Assembly: GCF_014191375.1 (NCBI RefSeq)
Contig: NZ_JACHWN010000013.1
Span: 1-64,000, forward strand
DNA from: Mesorhizobium sp. RMAD-H1
GTDB taxonomy: Bacteria > Pseudomonadota > Alphaproteobacteria > Rhizobiales > Rhizobiaceae
Direction of reading: 5' to 3'
DNA: 64,000 nt
How positions within the stretch are numbered: the stretch's first letter is position 1; each line of letters begins with the position of its first letter. This document shows positions 17,618-26,254 of the stretch, in pieces. The translations under genes were made by a program, and so were the position numbers. The notes beneath the pieces were generated by a model. It was not told where the DNA came from, did no database searches, and worked only from the letters and a program-made list of their open reading frames with translations.

Positions 17618-18324
17618 GATGCGTCCCCATTGGCTGTGGGGAGGCCTTTGACGTCGCTGCCGGGCATGAAGAGGCCCGGCTGCAGGGCCTGCCCGATGCG
17701 CATCAGATCGGCCAGTGCCGAACGCACCTGTGGCCAGGGGAAATCCGGGCCCGCCTCGAAATATTCGCCCTTGCGCAGGACCGCATCGAGCTTGCCCGCC
17801 ACGCCGGCAAGCGTCGTGGCCGGCATGGCCATCAGGGCGTCGGCCAACTTCATTTCGGTGCGGTCAGCTCGTATCTCGGCTTTCTCGGCACGACTATATC
17901 CCAAGGCGTCATCCAGACGATCCCAGGCTTCCTGCCGTTCCCGGAAGGCTGCTATTGCTTGCGCCCTCACGGCCTGATGCCCGGATGCATCGCCGCATAT
18001 CCGGTCTATGTCTTCCAGACTGAAAGCACGGACCGGCTTCATTTCTCCGGGCAATGCGATTTCCACTTCCGGAAATCCGACAGCGGCGACCATCCTGCGT
18101 TCAAGGTCCAGCTGCATTTTCCAAAGGCGCTGCGTTTCATCATAGGCTGCCAGCCATTGCCGCCAAAGGTCCAGCGCGGGATCGGAGGCGGCGCTGCCAG
18201 CCAGCGCCTCGGTGGTGCCTGCGCCAGTTTCAAACGACAACGTCGCCGTGGCTGCCATCGTACCCGTCAGCAACATCCTGCGCGTGACGGAAGGCAAAGT
18301 CGTGGTATCGTCCGAATCAGCCAT
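17614..18324 (-). CDS. Hypothetical protein with twin-arginine-type signal
   Basis: 236 residues. Near the N-terminus VTRRMLLTGTMAATATLSF has an RR followed by a hydrophobic stretch, as in Tat signals, and AGTTEALAGSAA could hold the cleavage site. The rest is helical and charged, with no family I can name. Proteins of this sort accompany MNT-HEPN fusions in related elements. It is translationally coupled to that gene (ATGA overlap 17614-17617). It faces the XRE regulator across three operator-like sites, so that regulator probably controls it. Confidence 0.65.
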   Translation of the reverse strand: MADSDDTTTLPSVTRRMLLTGTMAATATLSFETGAGTTEALAGSAASDPALDLWRQWLAAYDETQRLWKMQLDLERRMVAAVGFPEVEIALPGEMKPVRAFSLEDIDRICGDASGHQAVRAQAIAAFRERQEAWDRLDDALGYSRAEKAEIRADRTEMKLADALMAMPATTLAGVAGKLDAVLRKGEYFEAGPDFPWPQVRSALADLMRIGQALQPGLFMPGSDVKGLPTANGDAS

Positions 18325-18406
18325 TGATCCGAGCTCCTATCAGCTTGGGTTGTGGTCAGGCTGAGCGCGGTGCGCCAACACCGTGTTCAGCCGCGTTATA
18401 GACCAA

Positions 18407-18463
18407 TGATCCAAAGGCATCATTGATCCTTTTGGATCATATCGGAATGATCTAAAGGGATCA
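18407..18463. promoter_or_regulatory. Three XRE-type operators
   Basis: Three 16-base imperfect palindromes lie in the divergent gap: TGATCCAAAGGCATCA (18407-18422), TGATCCTTTTGGATCA (18424-18439, perfect) and TGATCTAAAGGGATCA (18448-18463). The spacing from start to start is 17 and 24 bases. They sit directly before the XRE gene and 83 bases from the start of the Tat-type gene, so autoregulation and control of the MNT-HEPN operon are likely. Confidence 0.85.
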
Positions 18464-18470
18464 ATAGGCC

Positions 18471-18725
18471 TTGGTAACAGCAGGACAGATGCGGGCAGCT
18501 CGTGCATTGATCGGAATATCACAGGCCGAGCTTGCTCGCCGGGCGGGAGTTTCTGTGCCGACGATTAAGCGTTGCGAAAGTGAAGGGGAAAAGATACCCG
18601 TCGTATCTTCAGAAACTCAGCAGAAAATTCGTACTGTTCTTGAAGCTGCCGGCATCGAGTTCATTCCGGAGGACAGCGACGGCGGCGTCGGGGTTCGTTT
18701 GAGGAAGACTTCCCCGACGAAATGA
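18471..18725 (+). CDS. XRE-family helix-turn-helix regulator
   Basis: 84 residues: QMRAARALIGISQAELARRAGVSVPTIKRCE is a typical HTH_3 domain, followed by a short acidic tail. The frame opens with TTG at 18471. An ATG at 18489 has the better ribosome site (CAGGACAG) but would shorten the first helix. It is divergent from the Tat-type/MNT-HEPN operon with three operators between them, the last ending seven bases before the TTG. Confidence 0.85.
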   Translation: MVTAGQMRAARALIGISQAELARRAGVSVPTIKRCESEGEKIPVVSSETQQKIRTVLEAAGIEFIPEDSDGGVGVRLRKTSPTK

Positions 18726-19000
18726 GCGCCGGGTGGTGTGCGTTTCTCAGGTTCCGAAAGCGCGTTGGCACTCTCTTTGGGCCGAATATCGAAGGGAAGC
18801 AGCAAGTGGCCCCGATCTGTAAAAGGCTCTCTGCCCGCTAACCGAAGCGGGAATTCGGCGTCACCTTCGATCCAGGCTGTAGCCTCGGCCGGGAACTCAC
18901 GTTTCATCACGGCATTGATCTTCGGGAGCGAACGGTAGAACCGTCCTTTCTGCCGCCCTTTGTAGGTCGCAGCACGACGGCGCTTAAATACCTCTTGCAA
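18617..19000 (-). CDS. Uncertain small protein antisense to the XRE end
   Basis: The frame between about 18720 and 19000 reads like a protein (RFYRSLPKINAVMKREFPAEA, then AWIEGDAEFPLRL and HLLLPFDIRP) and stays open further upstream without a good start codon; 19000 is TTG. The C-terminal 35 residues overlap the XRE gene in antisense and look accidental. It may be a remnant of a larger gene. No family is recognised. Confidence 0.3.
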   Translation of the reverse strand: MQEVFKRRRAATYKGRQKGRFYRSLPKINAVMKREFPAEATAWIEGDAEFPLRLAGREPFTDRGHLLLPFDIRPKESANALSEPEKRTPPGAHFVGEVFLKRTPTPPSLSSGMNSMPAASRTVRIFC

Positions 19001-19056
19001 ACGGATGGCTTCCTCTTCTGTCTGATCAGTAACAACCAGCAGGAGGCAGTGCCGCC

Positions 19057-19272
19057 ATGCCCGAGCCAGACCGTATCATCCGCCTCAAAACCGTCCTTGC
19101 GCGCACCGGGTTGTCCCGCTCCACCATCTACCGCAAGATCGCCGAGGGCTCGTTCCCCGCCCAGATCAAAATCAGCATCAACGGTGCGGGATGGAAGGAA
19201 TCCGACATTAACCGATGGGTTGACAACCCCGTCGCGTGGCGGGCTGACAACGACAACGAGAGAAGCCGCTGA
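19057..19272 (+). CDS. AlpA-family DNA-binding regulator
   Basis: 71 residues: RIIRLKTVLARTGLSRSTIYRKIAEGSFPAQIKI is the AlpA winged helix seen in prophages and integrative elements, where AlpA activates the integrase or acts as excision factor. The ribosome site AGGAGG lies 12 bases before the ATG. The 250 bases after it hold a hairpin at 19445-19467 and no gene before the HigBA pair. It probably controls recombinase or excision functions of this element. Confidence 0.88.
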   Translation: MPEPDRIIRLKTVLARTGLSRSTIYRKIAEGSFPAQIKISINGAGWKESDINRWVDNPVAWRADNDNERSR

Positions 19273-19525
19273 ACGCGAGCCGTGTCGATCGTGCCCTGCC
19301 GAAGCGAGGGAAAGCCTTGTCTGCTTCGGGAAAGTATGTCGGAACGAAGCCGGCCCCTCAAGGACAAGCCGCTGCGCGGTGGCTGAGCCATCCTTGACCG
19401 CCCGCCTTCGCCCCGACATTTCGCAGGGAAGCCGAATAAGGCGGGAGTGGGAGCGCAGCGCTCCACTTCCGACGAAGGGAAGGGCGGCGGAAACGTCGCG
19501 ATAATGAAGAAAACAATTTGCTGAA

Positions 19526-19555
19526 TGTACCGTAAGGTGGTACACTGTGACAGTG
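19526..19555. promoter_or_regulatory. HigBA operator dyads
   Basis: Two adjacent inverted repeats stand just before higB: TGTACC-N7-GGTACA (19526-19544) and CACTG-TGA-CAGTG (19543-19555). HigA antitoxins repress their own operon through such dyads, so one or both are the likely operator. Confidence 0.65.
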
Positions 19556-19568
19556 TTGGAGGCAGGGA

Positions 19569-19865
19569 ATGATCGCAGGGTTTCGGGATGAATGGCTGCG
19601 GGCGTTTTTCGTGGATGATGTTCATTCCCGCAATATCCCGGCCGATCTCGAAAGCCGTTTGTTCCGCAAGCTCCAGATGATCGACGACGCGGCGACCGAT
19701 CAGGACTTGCGTGTGCCGCCGAGCAATCATTTCGAGAAGCTGAAAGGCAATCTCGAAGGTTTCCATTCCATCCGCGTGAACAAGCAATGGCGGCTGGTGT
19801 TCCGATGGGATGGAAACAAGGGCGAAGCGTCTGGCCTTTATCTGGACGACCACAGCTATCGATGA
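19569..19865 (+). CDS. higB: HigB toxin (RelE/ParE superfamily)
   Basis: 98 residues: IPADLESRLFRKLQMIDDAATDQDLRVPPSNHFEKLKG then SIRVNKQWRLVFRWDG is the HigB signature. HigB cleaves mRNA on the ribosome. A GGAGG site precedes ATG 19569. The toxin gene comes first, as in other higBA operons, and the antitoxin starts 10 bases after its stop. Such pairs help stabilise integrated elements. Confidence 0.92.
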   Translation: MIAGFRDEWLRAFFVDDVHSRNIPADLESRLFRKLQMIDDAATDQDLRVPPSNHFEKLKGNLEGFHSIRVNKQWRLVFRWDGNKGEASGLYLDDHSYR

Positions 19866-19875
19866 GGTGACAGGA

Positions 19876-20184
19876 ATGCTTATGACCGCACGGAAGCCGG
19901 CGACAGTCGGGGAAATCCTGGTGGAAGAGTTCATGCAGCCTTTGGGATTGACGCAATCGGCGTTGTCCGAGGCGATGGGCGTTCCGCGCAAGCATGTGAA
20001 CGAGCTTTGCAATGACCGGCGAACCGTTACGGCCCCGACCGCGCTCATACTGGCGCGCGTGTTCGGCAATAGCCCCGATTTCTGGCTGAACGTGCAGCGC
20101 CGCACCGATTTGTGGAAAGCGATGCACTCGCCGCGTGAGCGTGAGCGAATCGAACGAGCCAGACCACTGGCTTCGGCCGCTTGA
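19876..20184 (+). CDS. higA: HigA antitoxin (HTH)
   Basis: 102 residues. VGEILVEEFMQPLGLTQSALSEAMGVPRKHVNELCNDRRTVTAPTALILARVFGNSPDFWLNVQ is recognised in pieces as the HigA helix-turn-helix. It neutralises HigB and represses the operon. ATG 19876, after an AGGTGACAGG site, gives the usual family N-terminus; the frame is open further upstream inside higB. Confidence 0.92.
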   Translation: MLMTARKPATVGEILVEEFMQPLGLTQSALSEAMGVPRKHVNELCNDRRTVTAPTALILARVFGNSPDFWLNVQRRTDLWKAMHSPRERERIERARPLASAA

Positions 20185-20320
20185 AGGCGGATTGCGATTT
20201 ACGTCGAAACCGCAACGCGCAAGTATTTACCGCCGACAGCTCTACACACGATTTTTGCGCTTCCCATCGGCGTTTGTCCGCATCTTTTGTCAGGTCGATC
20301 CACAGTTCGGAGCGACCTAC

Positions 20321-20569
20321 ATGCCAGAAGACAAGCATACCGGACCGGAAACCATCGTTCCGGCGAACGACAATACCCCGCCCACCGGCGATACTGCCGA
20401 TGCAGATATCGCGCCGGGGGTGAAGCTGGACAGGGTGGTGTTCGATATCGCCCGCGTGATCGGCAGGCGGATGGCGAGAGAAGATTTTGAGCGGCTGCGT
20501 GCCGCCACCGTCAACGATAACAGTCCCGGCCATGTCGGAGAGACGGAGGACGGGACGGAGACCGAATAG
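20321..20569 (+). CDS. Small element-associated hypothetical protein
   Basis: 82 residues, acidic at both ends, with a conserved-looking centre KLDRVVFDIARVIGRRMAREDFERLRA. A GGAGCG site lies before ATG 20321. It ends 21 bases before the serine recombinase start and is probably co-transcribed with it. Comparable small proteins precede such recombinases in related elements; the role is unknown, perhaps a directionality or accessory factor. Confidence 0.6.
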   Translation: MPEDKHTGPETIVPANDNTPPTGDTADADIAPGVKLDRVVFDIARVIGRRMAREDFERLRAATVNDNSPGHVGETEDGTETE

Positions 20570-20590
20570 ACCGAACGGAGAACCGCCCCC

Positions 20591-22381
20591 ATGTCCCGAC
20601 TTGTGTCCCGCGCAGCCCTTTATGCTCGCTATTCGTCCGACAACCAGAGCGAAACGTCTATAGAAGACCAGTTCCGGCTTTGCCGCGAACATGCGGGCCG
20701 GGAGCGCTGGCAGATCGTCGGTTCCTATGAGGACGCCGCCATATCGGGATCGAGCACCATTTTGCGTCCCGGCATCCAGCGGCTTGTACGGGACGCCCAG
20801 CGCGGGGACTTTGATATTCTGCTCGCGGAGGCGCTGGACCGCATCAGCCGCGATCAGGCCGACGTTGCCACCCTCTACAAGCATTTGAAGTTCGCAGGCG
20901 TTACCATCGTCACGCTGGCCGAGGGGGAAATCTCAGAACTGCATGTCGGTCTGAAAGGCACGATGAACGCGCTGTTCCTGAAAGACCTTGCGATGAAGAC
21001 CCATCGCGGCCTGCGGGGCAGGGTAGAGAAGGGCAAGGCCGGGGGAGGGCTCTGCTACGGCTATCGTGTGTTGAAGAAGGTCGACGCCAATGGCGAGCCG
21101 ATCCGGGGCGACCGGGAGATCGTGCCGGAGGAAGCCGAAATGATCCGGCGCATCTTCCGCGAGTTTGCGTCCGGCAAGAGCCCCAAGGCCATTGCCAGGG
21201 ATCTCAACCGCGAAGGCGTTCCCGGTCCGCTCGGCCGTGCCTGGGGCGACACCAGCATTCGCGGTCATGTCCGCCGGGGAACGGGCATCATCAACAACGA
21301 GCTTTATGCAGGCGTTCTGGTCTGGAACCGTCTGCGATACATCAAGGACCCTTCCACCGGCAGGCGCGTTTCGCGCATCAACCCGGAAAGCCAATGGATC
21401 AGGACAGAGGTTCCGCATCTCAGGATCGTGGACGATGAGCTATGGAACGCCACCCGTGCGCGGCAGCAACAAATATCGGCCATCTTCGGGCCGAACCCGG
21501 CCAGCAGCCGCGAAGAACGCATGAAGCGCGTTCATCTGGCGAACCGGCCTGTTTCGCTTCTTTCCGGGCTTCTCATTTGCGGATGCTGCGGCGGCAAGGT
21601 CGGCATCATCACGCCGAACCGCTATGCCTGCTTCAATCATCACCGGCGTGGCACCTGCAGCAACAACCGCACCATCACCCGCCAAAACATCGAGGCGCGA
21701 GTGCTGACCGGCCTCAAGGAAAGACTGGTGTCGTCGGAAGCCGTTGCGGAAGCCGTGAAGGCCTATGCGGCGGAGATGAACCGCCTGAACCATGACCGCC
21801 GTGCGCAAGCCGCCGCCGATCAGAAAGCTCTCGCCAGGATCGAAAAAGCCATTGCGGGCATCATCGCCGCCATCGAGGAAGGCATGTACCAGCCATCCAT
21901 GAAGGCGCGGATGGACGAGCTTGAATGGCAGAAGGCGGAAATCATCGCCCGCATGGCGCAGATTCCAACGGACGTTCCCGACATCCACCCCAATATCGCC
22001 AATGCCTACCGGCTGCGCATCGAGCGTTTCACCGAGGCGCTGAACGACCCTGAGGGCGGCAGGCAGGCGGCGGAAGCGCTGCGCTCGCTCATCGGTGAAA
22101 TCGTGCTCACACCGGGAGCCAAGCGGGGCGAGGTCCATGCCGAGCTACGCGGCGAGTTGTTCGGCATCCTCGACTTCGCGAAGGCTGAAGAAACCAATCG
22201 TCCAGCCGGTTTTATGCCAGCAGTTGCAACGAGCCCCCGCAACCATACTTCGTCGCAATCCCGCCGCACACGCCGCGGGGTTTTTGCGTTTGGCCGAAAG
22301 CCCAGGAATCCCGCCAAGATCACCCCCAACACCGATCTCCATCCCTGTCGTCACCGGCGTCAGCACAATGCCGTCAATTAG
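20591..22381 (+). CDS. Large serine recombinase (site-specific integrase)
   Basis: 596 residues. The N-terminal resolvase domain holds the catalytic serine around residue 15 (ALYARYSSDNQSETSIEDQ) and AEALDRISRDQ. The recombinase domain follows at about 165-290, then a zinc-ribbon (CGCCGGK, CFNHHRRGTC) and a coiled coil near 385-450. It would integrate and excise the element. The 3' end reads through the repeated 13-base core (codons ATSPRNH), so the last 45 residues are encoded partly outside the element and depend on the insertion site. The natural tail in the excised form would differ. Confidence 0.92.
   Translation: MSRLVSRAALYARYSSDNQSETSIEDQFRLCREHAGRERWQIVGSYEDAAISGSSTILRPGIQRLVRDAQRGDFDILLAEALDRISRDQADVATLYKHLKFAGVTIVTLAEGEISELHVGLKGTMNALFLKDLAMKTHRGLRGRVEKGKAGGGLCYGYRVLKKVDANGEPIRGDREIVPEEAEMIRRIFREFASGKSPKAIARDLNREGVPGPLGRAWGDTSIRGHVRRGTGIINNELYAGVLVWNRLRYIKDPSTGRRVSRINPESQWIRTEVPHLRIVDDELWNATRARQQQISAIFGPNPASSREERMKRVHLANRPVSLLSGLLICGCCGGKVGIITPNRYACFNHHRRGTCSNNRTITRQNIEARVLTGLKERLVSSEAVAEAVKAYAAEMNRLNHDRRAQAAADQKALARIEKAIAGIIAAIEEGMYQPSMKARMDELEWQKAEIIARMAQIPTDVPDIHPNIANAYRLRIERFTEALNDPEGGRQAAEALRSLIGEIVLTPGAKRGEVHAELRGELFGILDFAKAEETNRPAGFMPAVATSPRNHTSSQSRRTRRGVFAFGRKPRNPAKITPNTDLHPCRHRRQHNAVN
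22233..22245 (+). repeat. Right att core, copy of tRNA-fMet 3' end
   Basis: GCCCCCGCAACCA is identical to bases 83-95 and in the same orientation. It lies inside the 3' end of the recombinase gene. On the minus strand its complement encodes the MVAGA residues typical of proteins that end at tRNA-fMet att sites. The distance between copies gives an element of about 22.1 kb. Confidence 0.65.
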
Positions 22382-22528
22382 CGCGCGGATCGCATCCGCC
22401 GCCTCCCTGCGCTTCTGCTCGGAATGGTGCTGGAGTGCCTCGTAGAGTTGTTGCACGCGTTGATGGTATTGCATGCTCTGTTCGGAAGCAGAAGGCGAGG
22501 CGGGTTGCCGGCCGGCATTAAAAGCCAT
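22246..22528 (-). pseudogene. 3' fragment of a second serine recombinase
   Basis: The minus strand encodes YHQRVQQLYEAL, then REAADAIRALIDGIVLTP and GDLGGIPGL, then MVAGA at the att core. This matches the C-terminal end of the plus-strand recombinase (LRIERFTEAL, AAEALRSLIGEIVLTP, GELFGILDF). Only about the last 90 residues remain. It points toward the core from the right, opposite to the intact recombinase. The simplest reading is a remnant of another element once integrated at the same site. Confidence 0.75.
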
Positions 22529-22963
22529 CAGGCAGCGGCGAACCTGGGGGCGAGTATTTCGTATGGCGAAATCTTGGTGGCTGTGATGTTTTCTTCTATA
22601 TCCCGATATTCAGCAGAGATAATGAAAGTTGTATGGATTTTGGAGAAATTATGTTAACGTTCCGGCCGCAAAATGACAATATTACTGGAATGGCGTCTCA
22701 TAGGGATGCCGAGGCTGTTTGAGTTGTCCGAGAGACTGTGCTTCGGACTGACGTTCTTCCCTGATTAGGCTGGTGCTTACGCCAATCAGGCGAGCGTTTG
22801 CTTGCTTAAGATCGAATTCAGACGAACGAAAATCTGCGATTTTCACCCGGGCATGGGGGGAGTGAATTCAGTTGACCGCGCGCCATGAAATGGCCGCGCA
22901 CAGCGGTGGTGCTCGACCGTGTGATGACGGTTTGCAGCACCCGACCCAGGAGTGGAGCTTGGG
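22529..22963. promoter_or_regulatory. Region upstream of arcD-type gene with hairpin
   Basis: No gene is seen. A hairpin at 22760-22790 has arms CCTGATT/AATCAGG and GGC/GCC, separated by one unpaired A and a 10-base loop. It lacks a T-run, so it may be a leader structure or operator rather than a terminator. No FNR-type TTGAT-N4-ATCAA box is visible. The boundary between recombinase remnant and host DNA lies somewhere here. Confidence 0.4.
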
Positions 22964-24394
22964 ATGGCGACCAAAGCCGAGCAGAAGCTGCCCCTGTTCA
23001 CATTGTCCGCTTTGGTCATCGGTTCGATGGTCGGGGCCGGCATATTTTCACTGCCCCGCACTTTCGGCAATGCTACCGGGCCGTTCGGCGCCATCGTAGC
23101 CTGGATCATCGCCGGCGGCGGCATGTATATGCTCGCGCGGGTCTTCCAATCCCTTGCCGAACGCAAGCCCGATCTCGATGCCGGCGTCTTCGCTTATGCC
23201 AAGGCGGGCTTCGGCGATTATCCAGGCTTCCTCTCCGCCTTCGGCTACTGGATCGGCTCCTGCATCGGCAACGTCTCCTACTGGGTGCTCATCAAGTCGA
23301 CGCTGGGGGCGTTCTTCCCCGTGTTCGGCGACGGCAACACGGTGACGGCCATTCTCGTCGCATCGGTCGGGATCTGGCTGTTCCACTTCATGATCCTGCG
23401 CGGCATCCAGCAGGCCGCATTCATCAATACGGTGGTGACCATCGCCAAGATCGTGCCGATCCTGGTCTTCATCCTGATACTTGCCTTTGCCTTCCAGGGC
23501 GATCTTTTCCGCGCCAATTTCTATGGTGGGGCGGGCATGCCGCAGGCGAGCCTCTTCGAGCAGGTGCGCGCCACGATGCTGGTAACGGTGTTCGTCTTCC
23601 TCGGCATCGAGGGCGCAAGCGTCTATTCGCGCTATGCCCGCGAGCGCTCCGATGTCGGCAAGGCGACCATCCTCGGCTTTGTCGGCGTGACCGGCCTGAT
23701 GGTGGCGGTGACATTGCTCCCCTATGCGGTGCTTGCGAGAGCCGATATCGCCGGTATGCGGCAGCCATCGATGGCGCCCGTTCTCGAGGCGGTGGTCGGG
23801 CCGTGGGGCGCCGTGTTCATCAGCATAGGGGTGCTCATCTCGGTGCTGGGCGCCTACCTCGCCTGGTCGCTGATCTGCGCCGAGGTGATGTTTGCCGCGG
23901 CGAAGTCGGATGACATGCCGAAACTCTTCGCGAGCGAGAACGAACGCAAAGTGCCGGCTGCGGCGCTGTGGCTCACCAACATCATCGTGCAGCTCTTCGT
24001 CGTCAGCACCTACTGGTCGCAGGATGCCTTCGCGCTCATGCTCAACCTGACTAGCGCGATGTCGCTGATCCCGTATCTTCTGGTGGCGGCCTATGCAGTC
24101 CTGATCGCGAGCCGGGGCGAGACCTATGAGCAGCATCCGGCGGGACGCAGGCGCGACCTCATCGTTGCTGCCATTGCCGTGCTCTATACCCTCTTCATGA
24201 TCATAGCGGGCGGGCTGAAATTCGTTCTGCTTGCGGCCGTGCTCTATGCCCCCGGGACCCTGCTTTATTTCTGGGCGCGGCGTGAGCAGGGCAAACAGGT
24301 GTTCACCCCCGTCGAATGGCTGATTTTTGTGTTGGCCGCTGTCGGATGCGTGATCGGGATCCATGGTCTGGTGACGGGGAGCATCACGGTCTGA
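22964..24394 (+). CDS. arcD: ArcD-type arginine/ornithine antiporter (APA family)
   Basis: About 476 residues with 12 to 13 membrane segments. The start LFTLSALVIGSMVGAGIFSLPRTFGNATG carries the GS-M-x-GAGIF substrate-binding motif of APC transporters, and the full pattern fits the basic amino-acid antiporter subfamily. Exchange of arginine for ornithine (or citrulline) would feed the arginine deiminase encoded 20 bases downstream. ATG 22964 follows a CAGGAGTGGAG site; the in-frame GTG at 22952 overlaps that site and is less likely. A near copy lies at 31269-32698. Confidence 0.88.
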   Translation: MATKAEQKLPLFTLSALVIGSMVGAGIFSLPRTFGNATGPFGAIVAWIIAGGGMYMLARVFQSLAERKPDLDAGVFAYAKAGFGDYPGFLSAFGYWIGSCIGNVSYWVLIKSTLGAFFPVFGDGNTVTAILVASVGIWLFHFMILRGIQQAAFINTVVTIAKIVPILVFILILAFAFQGDLFRANFYGGAGMPQASLFEQVRATMLVTVFVFLGIEGASVYSRYARERSDVGKATILGFVGVTGLMVAVTLLPYAVLARADIAGMRQPSMAPVLEAVVGPWGAVFISIGVLISVLGAYLAWSLICAEVMFAAAKSDDMPKLFASENERKVPAAALWLTNIIVQLFVVSTYWSQDAFALMLNLTSAMSLIPYLLVAAYAVLIASRGETYEQHPAGRRRDLIVAAIAVLYTLFMIIAGGLKFVLLAAVLYAPGTLLYFWARREQGKQVFTPVEWLIFVLAAVGCVIGIHGLVTGSITV

Positions 24395-24414
24395 CGGCGT
24401 GAGGAGGATAAGCC

Positions 24415-25662
24415 ATGTCATCGCCCCAAACTGTGTTCGGCGTGCATTCGGAGGTCGGCCAACTGCGCAAGGTCATGGTCTGCTCTCCAGGCCGGGCGCA
24501 TCAGCGGCTGACGCCGAGCAATTGCGACGCGCTCCTGTTCGATGACGTCTTATGGGTGGATGTCGCCAAGCGCGACCATTTCGATTTCATGGCCAAGATG
24601 CGCGATCGCGGCATCGAGGTCGTCGAGATGCACAATCTGCTTGCCGAGACGCTGGCGGTGCCGGAAGCGAAGGAATGGATCCTCGACAATCAGATCGAGC
24701 CCAACCAGGTCGGGATCGGGCTGGTGAACGAGATACGCAGCTATCTCGAGGGCCTGTCCAACCGCGATCTCGCCGAAACGCTGATCGGCGGCTTGTCGAC
24801 CTATGAGTTTCCGGAGACCCATGGCGGCGAAATGCTGAAGCTCGTGCGCGAGGCGGCGGGCGCCACGGAATATCTTCTGCCGCCGCTGCCCAATACGCTC
24901 TATACCCGCGATACGACCTGCTGGATCTATGGCGGCGTCACCATCAACCAGCTCTTCTGGCCGGCACGTCACGAGGAGCCGATCCTGGCGGCGGCGATCT
25001 ACAAGTTCCACCCGGACTTTGCCGGAAAGGTCAATGTCTGGTGGGGCGATCCCATTCACGACCACGGCATGGCGACGCTCGAAGGCGGCGATGTGATGCC
25101 GATCGGCAAGGGCAATGTTCTCGTCGGCATGAGCGAGCGCACCTCGCGCCAGGCGATCAGCCAGCTCGCGCTCGCCCTGTTCGAAAAGGGCGCGGCGGAG
25201 CGCGTCATCGTTGCGGCCATGCCCAAATTGCGCGCGGCCATGCACCTGGATACCGTCTTCACCTTTGCCGACCGGGACTGCGTGCTGATCTATCCCGATA
25301 TCGTCAACACCATCCGTGCGTTTTCCTTCCGTCCGGACGGCAAGGGGGGCATCGAGCTTCACCGGGATAGCGGAACCTTTGTCGAAACCGTGCGCGATGC
25401 ACTCGGTCTGAAGCAGATGCGTGTCGTCGAAACGGGCGGCAATGATTACGTGCGCGAGCGCACGCAATGGGACAGCGGCGCAAATCTCGTTTGTGCCGCT
25501 CCCGGCGTGGTCTTCGCCTATGACCGCAATACCTACACCAACACGCTGCTTCGCAAGCAGGGCATCGAAGTCATCACGATTGCCGGCGCCGAGCTGGGGC
25601 GCGGACGTGGCGGTGGCCACTGCATGACCTGTCCGATCATCCGGGACGCGGTGGACTTCTGA
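24415..25662 (+). CDS. arcA: Arginine deiminase
   Basis: 415 residues, normal length. It hydrolyses arginine to citrulline and ammonia in the cytoplasm, which raises pH. Active-site pieces are visible: the guanidinium-binding aspartate in [13 protein letters not shown], the [12 protein letters not shown] histidine near residue 275, [21 protein letters not shown], and the catalytic cysteine near 403 in GGHCMTCP. Ornithine carbamoyltransferase and carbamate kinase genes are missing nearby, so this copy may serve ammonia production more than ATP. Confidence 0.96.
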   Translation: MSSPQTVFGVHSEVGQLRKVMVCSPGRAHQRLTPSNCDALLFDDVLWVDVAKRDHFDFMAKMRDRGIEVVEMHNLLAETLAVPEAKEWILDNQIEPNQVGIGLVNEIRSYLEGLSNRDLAETLIGGLSTYEFPETHGGEMLKLVREAAGATEYLLPPLPNTLYTRDTTCWIYGGVTINQLFWPARHEEPILAAAIYKFHPDFAGKVNVWWGDPIHDHGMATLEGGDVMPIGKGNVLVGMSERTSRQAISQLALALFEKGAAERVIVAAMPKLRAAMHLDTVFTFADRDCVLIYPDIVNTIRAFSFRPDGKGGIELHRDSGTFVETVRDALGLKQMRVVETGGNDYVRERTQWDSGANLVCAAPGVVFAYDRNTYTNTLLRKQGIEVITIAGAELGRGRGGGHCMTCPIIRDAVDF

Positions 25663-25678
25663 TCAGAGGTGTTCGCTC

Positions 25679-26254
25679 ATGAGCGGCGTATCCAGAGGAG
25701 CAATCAGCGATCGGCAGGTTGCAGCCTTTCTGCAGCCCAAATGGGGATGGTTCCTCGTCTTGGGCATTGTCCTGATGCTGGCGGGAGCTTTGGCCGTGGC
25801 GCTGCCCGTGGTGTCCACATTCGCGGTCAGCGTCGTTCTGGGCGTGGTCCTTTCACTGGCCGGCATCGTGAAGATGATCCAGTCCCTGCAGGTCAAGGAG
25901 TGGAGCGGGTTCATCTGGCAGGAACTGACTGGCGCCGTCGAGCTGGTCGGCGGCATCCTGATATATTTCAATCCGCTGAAGGGGGCTCTCGCGATCACCC
26001 TTTTGATTGCGCTGGTGTTTCTGGTGCAAGGCATCCTGCAGATCGCGCTTGCGCTCCGTGTGCGCAGGCAGGCCGGCTGGCACTGGTTCCTGATTTCAGG
26101 CCTGGTTGCACTGGCGGCGAGCGGGATGCTCACGCTGAAGCTGCCATATACCAGCATCTACACACCAGGCACCATTGCCGGCATTTCTCTTCTGGTCGCA
26201 GGCGGCGCACATATCGCGATCGCGCTGACGCTTCGCAGGGCTTTGCCATCATGA
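25679..26254 (+). CDS. hdeD: HdeD-family acid-resistance membrane protein
   Basis: 191 residues with six hydrophobic segments in three pairs, the DUF308/HdeD pattern (FLVLGIVLMLAGALAVALP, GVVLSLAGIVKMIQSL). HdeD proteins confer acid tolerance at high cell density in enteric bacteria; the mechanism is unclear. The gene starts 16 bases after arcA and overlaps the RND adaptor gene by four bases (ATGA, 26251-26254), tying acid resistance and efflux in one operon. Confidence 0.88.
   Translation: MSGVSRGAISDRQVAAFLQPKWGWFLVLGIVLMLAGALAVALPVVSTFAVSVVLGVVLSLAGIVKMIQSLQVKEWSGFIWQELTGAVELVGGILIYFNPLKGALAITLLIALVFLVQGILQIALALRVRRQAGWHWFLISGLVALAASGMLTLKLPYTSIYTPGTIAGISLLVAGGAHIAIALTLRRALPS

Noticed and set aside
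16589-17977. A 462-codon plus-strand frame opposite the MNT-HEPN gene
   Set aside because: No motifs; the minus strand has the coupled gene pair with recognisable domains.
23048-24421. A 457-codon minus-strand frame opposite the antiporter
   Set aside because: It is a low-complexity His/Asp/Glu-rich translation typical of the antisense of a membrane protein gene.
25669-26250. N-terminal extension of the RND adaptor over hdeD
   Set aside because: The frame is open by chance; the signal peptide and coupled start lie at 26251, and the other frame encodes a full HdeD protein.
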